From Sapria himalayana (taxonomy: Eukaryota > Streptophyta > Magnoliopsida > Malpighiales > Rafflesiaceae), in NCBI GenBank assembly GCA_029783825.1, contig JAREIK010000801.1:8097571-8161570 (forward strand): 64,000 nucleotides of DNA, read 5' to 3'. The notes beneath the pieces were generated by a model. The model worked only from the letters and a program-made list of their open reading frames with translations. It did not search any database and was not told the origin of the DNA. Shown here piece by piece: positions 12,805 through 21,059 of the stretch. The position numbers were made by a program, and so were the translations under genes. Within the stretch, counting starts at the first letter, position 1. The number at the start of each line of letters is the position of its first letter.

Positions 12805-13108
12805 TAGCGAACTTAATGGATGTAATTTTAAGAAACTAAAGAAAAATATAAATACCTTTGTAATGAATTCAGAAACTCTTGATGTAAGATAACAAATTCA
12901 TAATCAAAGCTTATCTCCTTAGAACTCTACGAATGTTTAATAAAATAAAAAAAATTGAAAATGATCACATGATATGACTTCTCTAAAAATTAAAGTTCCA
13001 TAACAAAATTATTCATAACCCAAAGTAAATTGCATTAATGATGCTTCATTTAATTCAATTTTAATTAAAAAATGATATCTTTTTGTCAATAAATTTACAC
13101 ACATTAAT

Positions 13109-13201
13109 TAAGCTAATAATATCCATCAAAAAAAAATAAAAAAAATGACAAAACTATGATGCTTATTTGTAAGTGTCATTAATTGAAGCATCGTGTAGTG
13201 T
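13109..13201. other. Possible right terminus of the left-hand CACTA element
   Basis: The end reads GCATCGTGTAGTG (reverse complement CACTACACGATGC). It is preceded by TGATGC...AGTGTCATTAA, which resembles the subterminal repeats of the CACTA element at 33892-46075 (TGATGCTTTTATAAAAGTGTCATTAA near 45965-45995). If real, it closes the CACTA element whose ORF2 relic lies at 231-6110. No left end is available in the window to test it. Confidence 0.35.
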
Positions 13202-15890
13202 TTGAAATATATGTTATGTAATTCCACGAAAAAAATAAAAAAACAGGAAAGATATTTCTCATAATGAGACATATCTTCAATATATGTTCGATTTCATAAA
13301 AAAATCTTTTGATGTTTGTCTTTTTTTACTAAATTTTATTTGAATTTGGAAAAGATAAAACTCGAATATTTGAACTCCACAATCTCTGATTGACCTATAG
13401 TTGGTTGATGATGGATGAACTTCTCTAGGGGTGATGAGTTTGAATAGCAATCTACCCTTTATTGTGGAGATGAATGATTATCTGCTCTAATCTCAAGTCC
13501 ATGAGGATGCATGTCCAATAAACTAAAAAAAAACTTTTCAATCTCTCATTCTATTTTAGTATAATCATTTGTGGGAACAACAACATCAATTACAATTTTT
13601 TCCAAAACATATTTTAATATTATAGGATAATGATTTATTTTTATTATTTTTGATTAATATTCATATCATTCCAATAATATTTCATAATTATTTAAATGTG
13701 ATAAATTTTTACTAATGTTTCAATTTGTTTTGGTTCTGATGCATTCTCCATATGATTTTAAAAATTGATGTCTTTAATGCTCAATTATAATGATTGATTT
13801 TGAATAATATTTGATTACATCAATTTTTTTTGATAATTATGATGTTAAGGGTAGCTTGCATGTATCTTAACTACTTTCCACCGAGAGGTATTCCTTCTTT
13901 CTTGACTTCTCCCTCAAGGTAAGTCTAGGGGTGATAAATTTCTCACATCACAAGATAGGCCCTACCAATAAGATTAGCCTATGTGGGCCACATTTTATTT
14001 TTGATATTATTGGATGTGTATTCTATGTTTTTTCGATGAGACACGATAATATATAATGATTTTGAAATAAATTATTTGACTTCAAAATTTAATGTAGTTT
14101 GAGATACATTTGTTGTTATTCAAAATATTAGATCATTAAGATTCAACCTGTGTATGTTGGATTACTCATGATTATCATTAAATTTTTATAATGAACTTTG
14201 ATGATATGTGTTCATATGCAATTGCAAATATGTGTAAAATATAGCAATGATAAAATGTGAGAAACATTTATGCCATGTGGTCAAAATGAGACATTTGAAA
14301 AATAATCTCGACTATTTAGTTAGCTACCCATCGATGAGCAGGGATACAAACGGGCAAATTTACATGACTACTTTTTTTCATTATTTTAAAGAGTGATAAC
14401 ATTTTTTAAATTTTCATGTGGTGCTTATTCTTATAAGATCATGATGCTCTATCTTATGTAACTCCGTGGGTTTGATTGGAATGGTTGAAAATTAATTCTA
14501 CTACATGATGTCCTTGATTCAAATCTCATCTCTAAAAAACCTAGACTTACCTAGAGGCAAAACCATGAGGGAAGACATTTCTCCTGATAAGATTTTTTAA
14601 GGTACATTCTAGTTAGCCTGGACTAATGATGATACACATGATTAGCAAAAAAAATGATGCTCGATCTTACACAAGTCGTGTTATACTTAATGGATAATTA
14701 TCTTTAAGTTTTGAATTAAAAAAAACAATATGAATAAAATAGAAAGCAAGCACAATCAAGATTGCAATGTAATTTTTTACAAATGAGAAAGTCAAAAGGT
14801 TTGATGAATGGGTGTCAATATTATTGTAAGATTTTTTAAGATGTTATGTTGGTCTTCAAACAAAGTTCCAATAACAAATGCATGTTTTGGTCCACATTTA
14901 TATAATATAGTTATTATATATATATATATATATCACATCTAATTTATTTATTTATTGTTGATTGTGATTAAATCAATATCAAGTCCAATAAAGTATGAGA
15001 TGAAACTATCAATATTAAACTTTATAGTGGCCCACATATTCTAATGAATATTGGATATGAAAAGAAGAAGAAAGACATAGAAAGCAGTGGAATACATGTA
15101 CAAGAGGGTGAGTCAGTGAGATGATAAATGTCATTGCCAGAGATATTAATAAAGTGGATTTTTCTGTTGGTCATGAATCACTAGGCATATACTATGTTTA
15201 TACCACTTATATGAACATCAATGTTGCAATGATGAATGCAAACATGAAAGCTATCCATTTGGATGTCAAAAAAATGAAATTTATATTTTATATGCTAAAT
15301 TGAGGAACAAAACATTACAAACAAAATCTCTATTGATATAGCCCTAATTGATGAGCCTCAATTGCGGTAAAGGAGAAAGAACATGGTGAAAATTATAATT
15401 GTTTGCACCAAATCAATCCTAATATTGTTTTTCAAATCTCCATACATATCAAATAATTTTTGGATGATATAATAAATTTGATATTCATCTACAGATTCAA
15501 TATTGTTTTTTTTTTGTTAATATAAGTTTCATTTTAAACAACATCAATTTTTGAAGCATGGTGGAAATCATTAGGATAATGCTAAATTTTCTAGAAAGCT
15601 ATAACGAAGAGGATATCTTCTATTCTTTTGTTTCTAAAGAAAAATATTTCTTTGGAAAACAAACATTACAAATAAAATATTTTTTTTTAGAAATTTAATG
15701 CCAAATGAAGTGTTGCGGATTAATAGTAAGGTGTTTTGGGTGACAAAAAGGATAGCTTCTTTTATCATGGGATTATTAGTTTTATCCCTTGGCATATCAT
15801 ATATGCTCCATGGGGTATTTTTCAATAAAATCTATCATGTTATTGAGACATGGGTCTTACTATTGCCCCAAGGCCCATATATGTGATGAG
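13202..15890. other. AT-rich DNA without recognisable genes
   Basis: No coding family could be recognised on either strand; open stretches are short (60 residues or less). There is a (TA)n run near 14913-14932. A weak tRNA-promoter-like pair occurs at 14470-14530 (GATTGGAATGGTTG and GATTCAAATC), which could be a SINE scrap but is not supported by a recognisable tail. Confidence 0.5.
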
Positions 15891-16137
15891 AAATAGCATA
15901 GGTTGGGTTTGAAAGTGAGGGAGTTGAGTTTTCAAGTGGGCTAGATGGCCCAAACATAGCATGAGGCATGACTTAAAATAGCTATGTCTGGCCTGAGACA
16001 ACATGTTCCAAAATCTTGCCTGGACCATGGTCGTGTGAGCCCTTGGCATGACTCATGTCATGCTGGGTTGGGGCCATGTGTGCCTCGTATCGGGCCAGGC
16101 ACAACCTATGTGCCTCACTCATTAGCATGGTACACAA
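15891..16137. mobile_element. GC-rich hAT-terminus-like scrap
   Basis: The island is rich in GGGCCAGGCAC, GGCATGAC and GGCCTGAGAC-type motifs, like the subterminal parts of the hAT elements at 7074-7625, 33150-33313 and 57522-57840. No terminal inverted repeat was found. It continues after the retrozyme as ACAAGCACGATGACCTATG (17249 onward), so the retrozyme inserted into it. Confidence 0.35.
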
Positions 16138-16530
16138 TCTCATGGACTTGATGTGTGAGCATCCGTGACCATAGTTGAAGACTTATTTGAAGATCAATCA
16201 TAATTATGGTATTGAGTGAAAATGTGTGAGAGTACTCTAGAAAGTGAGTGCAAGTGGATTGAAGATGATGCTTCTTCAGAATTTATGAAAGCTGACTAGG
16301 TTAGGTTTGGGGAGCTTGTTGCTAGTATGTGACTTAACTATGAAGAAGAGTGTTGGCCTACACTACACAAACTAGTCGAGAGCTGGAGCCGCTCTCCTGA
16401 TGAGCCCGAGGTAGGGTGAAACTAGTCAACATAAAGGTACAAGTATGGCTTGGTAGGCTGAGTCTCACAAAAGTGGATATCTGGGACTGCAGCATGGGCC
16501 ACACTGCTATGTGGACAAGTTACTATGACA
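16138..16530 (+). repeat. 5' LTR of retrozyme
   Basis: It aligns with 16853-17248 throughout: GTGTGAG, GTGAAAATGTGTGA, GATGATGCTTCTT-like, ACACAAACTAGTCG and GAGTCTCACAAAAGTG are shared. The 3' end is TGACA. The start is less certain because only about 11 of the first 16 bases match the other LTR. Confidence 0.8.
16371..16426 (+). ncRNA. Type III hammerhead ribozyme, intact core
   Basis: Stem III is ACTAGT (16371-16376) paired with the self-complementary ACTAGT (16421-16426). The cleavage triplet is GTC, with predicted scission after C16377. Stem I is GAGAGC/GCTCTC (16378-16383 and 16391-16396), closed by a 7-nt loop. The core CTGATGA occupies 16397-16403. Stem II is GCCC/GGGT with a 6-nt loop (16404-16417). 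GAAA occupies 16418-16421. All invariant hammerhead nucleotides (C3, U4, G5, A6, G8, A9, G12, A13, A14 and the A15.1-U16.1 pair) are present. Self-cleavage is predicted, not shown. Confidence 0.88.
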
Positions 16531-16532
16531 AA

Positions 16533-16544
16533 TGGTATCATAAG
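16533..16544 (+). other. Primer-binding site of retrozyme
   Basis: TGGTATCATAAG begins two bases after the 5' LTR. It matches the first eight bases of the TGGTATCAGAGC site used by initiator tRNA-Met-primed elements. Confidence 0.75.
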
Positions 16545-16838
16545 TAGGATAGAAGATCATCAACAAGATGTGTTGCCTTCTATCGATCTTGATAGGCTAA
16601 AGTCTATCTCTCCTAAAGATGCACTATAGCTAATGATGTTGTGGTAAGTGAAGCTACAATTAGGAGAGCCCATGTATGAGATGGGTGTTCCTCTAGATCA
16701 CAAGAAGTGCCAATTACTATCTAGTAGTGTGTAATGGGTGTTTTCCAACTAGGGGTGGAAGTCTAGCTAGTGGGGAGAAGTAGTCTTTGAAGGTGGAGAA
16801 TCAGTGAAAAGTGTTTTGTACAAGGGTGTGCAAGATAT

Positions 16839-16852
16839 TGAGTGGGAAACTA
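16839..16852 (+). other. Purine-rich tract of retrozyme
   Basis: GAGTGGGAAA with a short AT tail lies directly before the second LTR, the place of a plus-strand primer. It resembles the AAGTGGGAGA tract of the copia elements in this window, which fits mobilisation by a copia- or gypsy-type reverse transcriptase. Confidence 0.6.
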
Positions 16853-17248
16853 TGTCACATACTTAATGTGTGAGTATCCATAACTATAACTAAAAATTTT
16901 ATTGAAGATCAACCATGCTGATGGGTTTGAGTGAAAATGTGTGAAAGTGCTCCAGAAGATGAGTACAAGTGAATTGAAGGTGATGCTTCTTTAGAGTTTA
17001 GGCATATTGACTTAGTTAAGTTTGAAGAGTTAGTTGATAGTCTAGAACTTGACTATGAAAAAAAATATTAGCCTACTCTACACAAACTAGTCGGGAGCTA
17101 GAGCCGCTCTCTTGATGAGCCCAAGACAAGGCAAAACTAGTCAGTATAAAGGTATAAAGTATAGCTATCGGGTTGAGTCTCACAAAAGTGTATATCTAAG
17201 ACCTAAGTAAGGGCCACACCACTACGTGGACAAAGTAGGCCTGTGACA
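16853..17248 (+). repeat. 3' LTR of retrozyme
   Basis: Begins TGTCACATAC and ends CTGTGACA. It is clearly diverged from the 5' LTR by scattered substitutions, so the insertion is not recent. Confidence 0.8.
17086..17141 (+). ncRNA. Type III hammerhead motif, mutated core
   Basis: Same layout as the copy at 16371: ACTAGT stem III arms (17086-17091 and 17136-17141), GTC cleavage triplet ending at 17092, and stem I GGGAGC/GCTCTC. The core reads TTGATGA (C3 changed to U) and the GAAA box reads AAAA (G12 changed to A). Both are catalytically essential positions in hammerheads, so this copy is predicted to be inactive or very slow. Confidence 0.8.
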
Positions 17249-17523
17249 ACAAGCACGATGACCTATGACTAAGTTATGGGTCAAACTCATGATTGGGTTT
17301 TTCTTAAAAAAACTAGTCCCATCATCTGTTAGTGCCCCCCATTACTTTTTTTACATAATGGGTACCAGCATAAAAAGCCACAGACAACACATATCACTTT
17401 TGATGTTGCATAAAAAAATAAAATTATATTTTGTATAGCCATCAGACTTCATTCCAATGGCTACACACAAAAATCTTACAATCATCAATTTTTGCCTAAT
17501 TATATATATATATATATATATAT

Positions 17524-17860
17524 CACTAGAAGAAAAATCCCAAATAGCTAGAAAAAAATACCTAGCTAAATGGGAATATTCAATCACTAAAATAGAATAA
17601 CAACAGATTAACTACAGAACCTTTCCCAAGCTAAAGTATTCGTCACAAAAAAAAAATTAATGAGGGAAAAATTCCCTAGCAAAAAATTTTTAACGACGAA
17701 AAATTCCCTAGCAAAAAATATTTAACGATGGAAAATTTTCTAGCTAAATTTATTTTTTTTCCTTGCTAATTTTGATCATAATTTAGAGCTTTAAAAAATT
17801 CCATAGCTAAATTAGTGAGGAAAAAAACCCTAGCAATTTTCATTCCAAAACTATTTTAAC
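17524..17860. repeat. Left terminus and subterminal repeats of the gene-carrying CACTA
   Basis: Starts at the CACTA end. Repeats of the forms AATTCCCTAGCAAAAAATTT, TAGCTAAAT and AGTGAGG/AACGACGAAAAATT occur in both orientations between 17540 and 17850. They are the presumed transposase-binding motifs. A (TA)n run at 17503-17522 directly abuts the element. Confidence 0.7.
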
Positions 17861-18695
17861 TATTTTATTTTTTTTACAAAAAATTTAATTACATATTTTT
17901 ATGTTTTTATAGTAAATTGAATAAAAACATAAAGTATAAATGATAATTTATAATTAACAAAAAATAAAAGTAGTTAATAAATTATTCTGATACAATATGT
18001 TATATAGTTAAAACAAAAACATAACAAAAATTTATTACATATTCTACATCAATGTATTCAATGATAATGCATAAATTATAATCTATCCGTGAAATTGACA
18101 TTATTTTCTCCCCCCCATCTTCGATGGTCAAAATCTTTCTACTGCAACAAAGTTTTTCTAGTCACGTCACATCATGTCTAGTGAAAAATCTCTTCATTTC
18201 TACAAGCTTCGTATGGGCAACATTATCATATCATATATGTATGAAAATTAAACCAGTCAATCAAATCAAAATAAATAAATAAAGTTCTATTTTGATAAAT
18301 ATATAATAATGTAGTATATATGTGCATATATACTATAATATATATGTATATATATATACTAGCATTTCATTAGTTACATATAATATTGTAGTATATTAGT
18401 ACATATATATCTGATCGACGGACAATCAGAGACAATGTGATTACATATTGTTTATATTATATCTTTTGCCATTTAATTTCAAGTTACTACAACAAATTAG
18501 TATTATCCCATTTATATATGAAAATGATGGCACAAAACTTCACTATCAACATAAACAAGAAATGCGAAGATTATTTAAATTTAAGAAAATATCTTTGAAA
18601 CCTCTTAGAGAAAATCCTGGAAGACAAGCCACAAGTCTGGCTTGGCACATCAAAGTTCGCACCCTGCCTCCTTCCAACCACAACTCTCTCTCGGT

Positions 18696-18837
18696 CCCAA
18701 GGCCTATAAGGGGGTAGCTCTGCCCCGCAACCAGAACTCTCTTCTGATCCAAGGTCAATAAGGGGGTTGCTCTGCCCCACAACCAGAACTCTCTCCCTGT
18801 CCCAAGGCTTATAAAAGTGTTGCTCTTCCCTGCCACC
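18696..18837. repeat. Minisatellite, about 54-bp unit, almost three copies
   Basis: Units of the form CCAAGGCCTATAAGGGGGTAG followed by CTCTGCCCCGCAACCAGAACTCTCT are repeated at 18696, about 18748 and 18800 with modest divergence. The minus strand is open here for 127 codons (18929-18546), but that is explained by the repeat and no family is recognisable. Confidence 0.7.
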
Positions 18838-19228
18838 CCGCGCAGCACCATGCTCCTATGCATCTTTTTTATAACATTTATTCTCCTCTCCATATGCTTG
18901 CACCAATGATTTTTATCGCTTAACTTCATTGTATTCGTCCGCCAACCCTACAGTGTCTGCTTCCAAATGATTCCTCTATTGGTTTGAAGCAAGCACCATC
19001 GCTTCGTTGTATGCGTCAACTTAAATGCAGAACAGTTCATCATCGTACACATCCATGGCTGGAAACAATTCAATATGCACTCCATATAAACAATATGAAC
19101 TCCATAAAAACAATACACATTAAAATAAAAAAAGAGGAACAAAACTTCAAAAATTAGATGTTTTGTCTTCCAAATAGAAAAAAAAGCAAATGGCTACAAA
19201 ATTTGCAAACTTCATATAGCAAGGCCAT

Positions 19229-19949
19229 CTTGACTCATCTTCCTCCCAGCTATTCCCACTCCTCTTCTTTTCATGCTTATCGGTAGAGGATATATCAATA
19301 TGCTAGTTGTGTAGCATGCATATTACCACCCACCACAACCTCATCGATAGCACTGATGAGACTTGCCTATGCAAGTGCAGGCTTGTATGGGAATGCCAAA
19401 GATATCCATGTCAATGCCATTGATGACCATGTCCAAGCATTTCTTTAGAGCTTTCAAATGTGGAACAATAATGAAATTTGGATCCTTTGGTTTCCTCAAA
19501 TTCTTTGGTTTAGATTTTCTTGGCAGATTCCCACTTTGCTTTCTCTTGGACCGGCTATCTTGTTCGTCAGGACTTGGTTAATTGATCTTATAAATCCTTT
19601 CATCTCGCAAAGAATAATGTGGTTGTAGAATCTGCAATGGTTGATCTCTAGAAGTTTTTGTGAGAACAGGATAAGAAGCATTTGGAGGTAACATGTTCAA
19701 AAACTTATCTCTCTGGTTTATCCAGCCATCTCTCATGTAATGAAGTGTAGGAGAAGTGTTAAAGACAATGCATTTGTGGGGATGGAATGGATTGTTGGCA
19801 TTAATGATAAAGTCGTTAAGACCACGTCCTGATAAGTAAGGCTTCGTGTCACAGTCTCCCATGCTAGGTATCAGTTGCAGACCAATATGCCCCTTGAAAG
19901 ATGGCTCAAAATAGCCTCATTTCCTCATGTTCAGCCCCTCTTCATTCAT
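19229..19949 (-). pseudogene. BPC: Captured BBR/BPC (GAGA-binding) transcription factor fragment
   Basis: Minus-strand reading from an ATG at 19947-19949 gives the group I BBR/BPC pattern. It has an N-terminus with EGLNMR, GYFEPSFKGHIGLQL, DTKPYLSGR and MRDGWINQRDKFLNMLPPN. A linker with QILQP and RDERI follows, then a basic KSKPKNLRKPKDP region and the zinc-finger-like domain with INGIDMDIFGIP, CTCIG, QCYR, GCGGW and AGRKMSQ. These are plant-specific nuclear proteins that bind GA-rich repeats. Four in-frame stops replace residues such as the Trp of NMRNWG. The last 40 or so residues of the family domain are missing: homology stops abruptly after SQ at about 19230. It is single-exon, as in the family. 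Identification is secure from motif order; the fragment is non-functional as protein. Confidence 0.85.
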
Positions 19950-20280
19950 GAAACTACGAACATGCAAGAGAAGGAGACCAAGCAGAATGAACACATTTAA
20001 TTGAATTTCATTAGCAATCATCATGGAATTAAAAATTCAACAGTTTAATTCCACCGATGAATGATAAAAAGCAGAAGCATATCTGATCAGCAACAATGTA
20101 GATCTGCATGAAATAAGAATGTCAGAACAAACCTGAAGATACATTGTTTCAATATATTTAATATAAATTAAAGTGATAGTGATAATTTAATAAAAAATAT
20201 TTGTTATAAAATAGCTAATAAAGAGAGCACATATTAATGCCGAGGTCTTTTTCATCTTAACTAGATTGATGACCACAAAA

Positions 20281-20480
20281 ACTTCAACAAATATCTAAAA
20301 GATGGCTAACAATGATGTTTAGAGAGAGAGAGAGAAGGCAAAAATAAAATGTTTCAAAATGCATGAAGATAATAGAAGCTCAACCACCATTTGATCCAGT
20401 TGAGATCGCTAAAGATGAAACCCATCCATTGGAAGGACTTTGACAATGTCTGATGGCTTCAAATCAAAAAATGAGGTTGC
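20281..20480. repeat. Direct repeat, copy 1 (partner at 20693-20885)
   Basis: ACTTCAACAAATATCTAAAA at 20281 recurs as ACTTCAAAAAATATCTAAAA at 20693, 412 bp away, and the similarity runs through GATGTTTAGAGAGA, AAAATAAAATGTTTC, AATAGAAGCTCA, TTTGATCCAGT and AACCCATCCAT. It covers the 3' part of the kinase fragment and its adjoining intron. Confidence 0.75.
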
Positions 20481-20575
20481 GTCTATGTGGGACCAGAATT
20501 TATTCGTCGTCTCACAACTTCAGAAGCTAACATGCTTTTGCCCGCACCATGAAAACCAACCAAGCCTTTTATATA
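20382..20575 (-). pseudogene. Captured P-loop kinase fragment (uridine kinase-like family)
   Basis: The minus strand reads GLVGFHGAGKS (a Walker A with one changed residue of GPPGAGKS), MLASEVVRRRIN, then, after a one-base frameshift, WSHIDATSFFDLKPSDIVKV and LPMDGFHL, stop, RSQLDQM. This order fits the plant P-loop NTP hydrolase / uridine kinase-like proteins, whose family has LPMDGFHLYRSQLD after the Walker A region. After LDQM the sequence continues with GTGGTT and loses homology, consistent with an exon-intron border, so genomic DNA rather than cDNA was captured. One frameshift and one stop show it is a pseudogene. The exact family member is uncertain. Confidence 0.7.
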
Positions 20576-20692
20576 CCTATAATAGGCTAAAACTCTTCCC
20601 AAAATATTTGGTACACCCAAACATTTACACAGATATATAAAAATAGTAATCATAGACATAAACAAACATGAATCTGAGTTTATAGTCATACA

Positions 20693-20885
20693 ACTTCAAA
20701 AAATATCTAAAAGATAGCCAGCAATGATGTTTAGAGAGAAAGAGTGAATGCAAAAATAAAATGTTTCAGAATGCATGAAAATAATAGAAGCTCAGCCTCT
20801 TTTTGATCCAGTAGAGATCAGTAAAGATGGAACCCATCCATAGGAAGGACCATGGCAATGTATGAAGGTTTTGAATTAGAATGTA
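20693..20885 (-). pseudogene. Second copy of the captured kinase exon end
   Basis: The minus strand reads IAMVLPMDGFHLY, stop, SLLDQ, followed by the same intron-like tail as the copy at 20382-20480. Here the Tyr after FHL is kept, unlike in the first copy, so the two copies have diverged independently since duplication. The Walker A part is absent in this copy. Confidence 0.65.
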
Positions 20886-21059
20886 TTCACACGTCTCGCA
20901 TCAAATGTTCTACAAAGAATCATGGTAAGGTTAATCGGCAAAGCAAAGAATAAAACTAGAATAAAGAAAAATGATACCACCAAAAAATCTCATCCTATTT
21001 AGCTACACATAGACAAAAATCAAAAATAGTTCATAAATAATTCTGATACAAAATCATCC

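Larger units (their letters stand above)
8723..13108 (-). mobile_element. RTE-clade LINE reverse transcriptase segment, tandem unit 2 (interrupted)
   Basis: Second copy of the LINE segment. The minus strand shows KILGPHGIIVKVWRVI near 9960-9910, LFNKIVRRKEILDD near 9880-9830, MIPIYKKKGDFKYCNKYLAL near 9820-9760, and a FVDET-like box near 9260. It is split at 10292/12805 by the solo-LTR-like insertion. The sequence on either side (TTATCCTAGCA, then TAGCG...GATGTAATTTTAAGAAAC) is collinear with 8392-8450 of unit 1. All frames are broken. Confidence 0.75.
16138..17248 (+). mobile_element. Retrozyme: non-autonomous LTR element with hammerhead ribozymes
   Basis: A 1.1-kb element with two direct LTRs (16138-16530 and 16853-17248), a 322-bp non-coding interior, a tRNA-Met-type primer-binding site two bases after the first LTR, and a purine-rich tract just before the second. 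Each LTR carries a type III hammerhead motif. This is the architecture of plant retrozymes: small, non-coding retroelements mobilised by other retrotransposons whose transcripts self-cleave at the two hammerheads and circularise. Cleavage at the two predicted sites would release a 715-nt RNA (16378-17092). ACAA flanks the element on both sides (16134-16137 and 17249-17252). It contains no open reading frame of note, as expected. Confidence 0.85.

Noticed and set aside
14465..14545. tRNA-like A and B boxes (SINE)
   Set aside because: The boxes are weak and no tail or target duplication could be found; kept only as a remark in the spacer entry.
15121..15303. 60-codon plus-strand frame resembling a reverse-transcriptase piece (AIHLDVKKM...)
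   Set aside because: The similarity to the copia VKTAFLHG region is limited to a few residues and the surrounding DNA shows no other copia blocks.
16138..17248. Cassandra-type TRIM
   Set aside because: Cassandra LTRs carry a 5S-rRNA-like promoter. I see no such sequence; the LTRs carry hammerheads instead.
18546..18929. 127-codon open frame on the minus strand as a gene
   Set aside because: It is explained by the 54-bp minisatellite; the peptide repeats itself and resembles no family I know.
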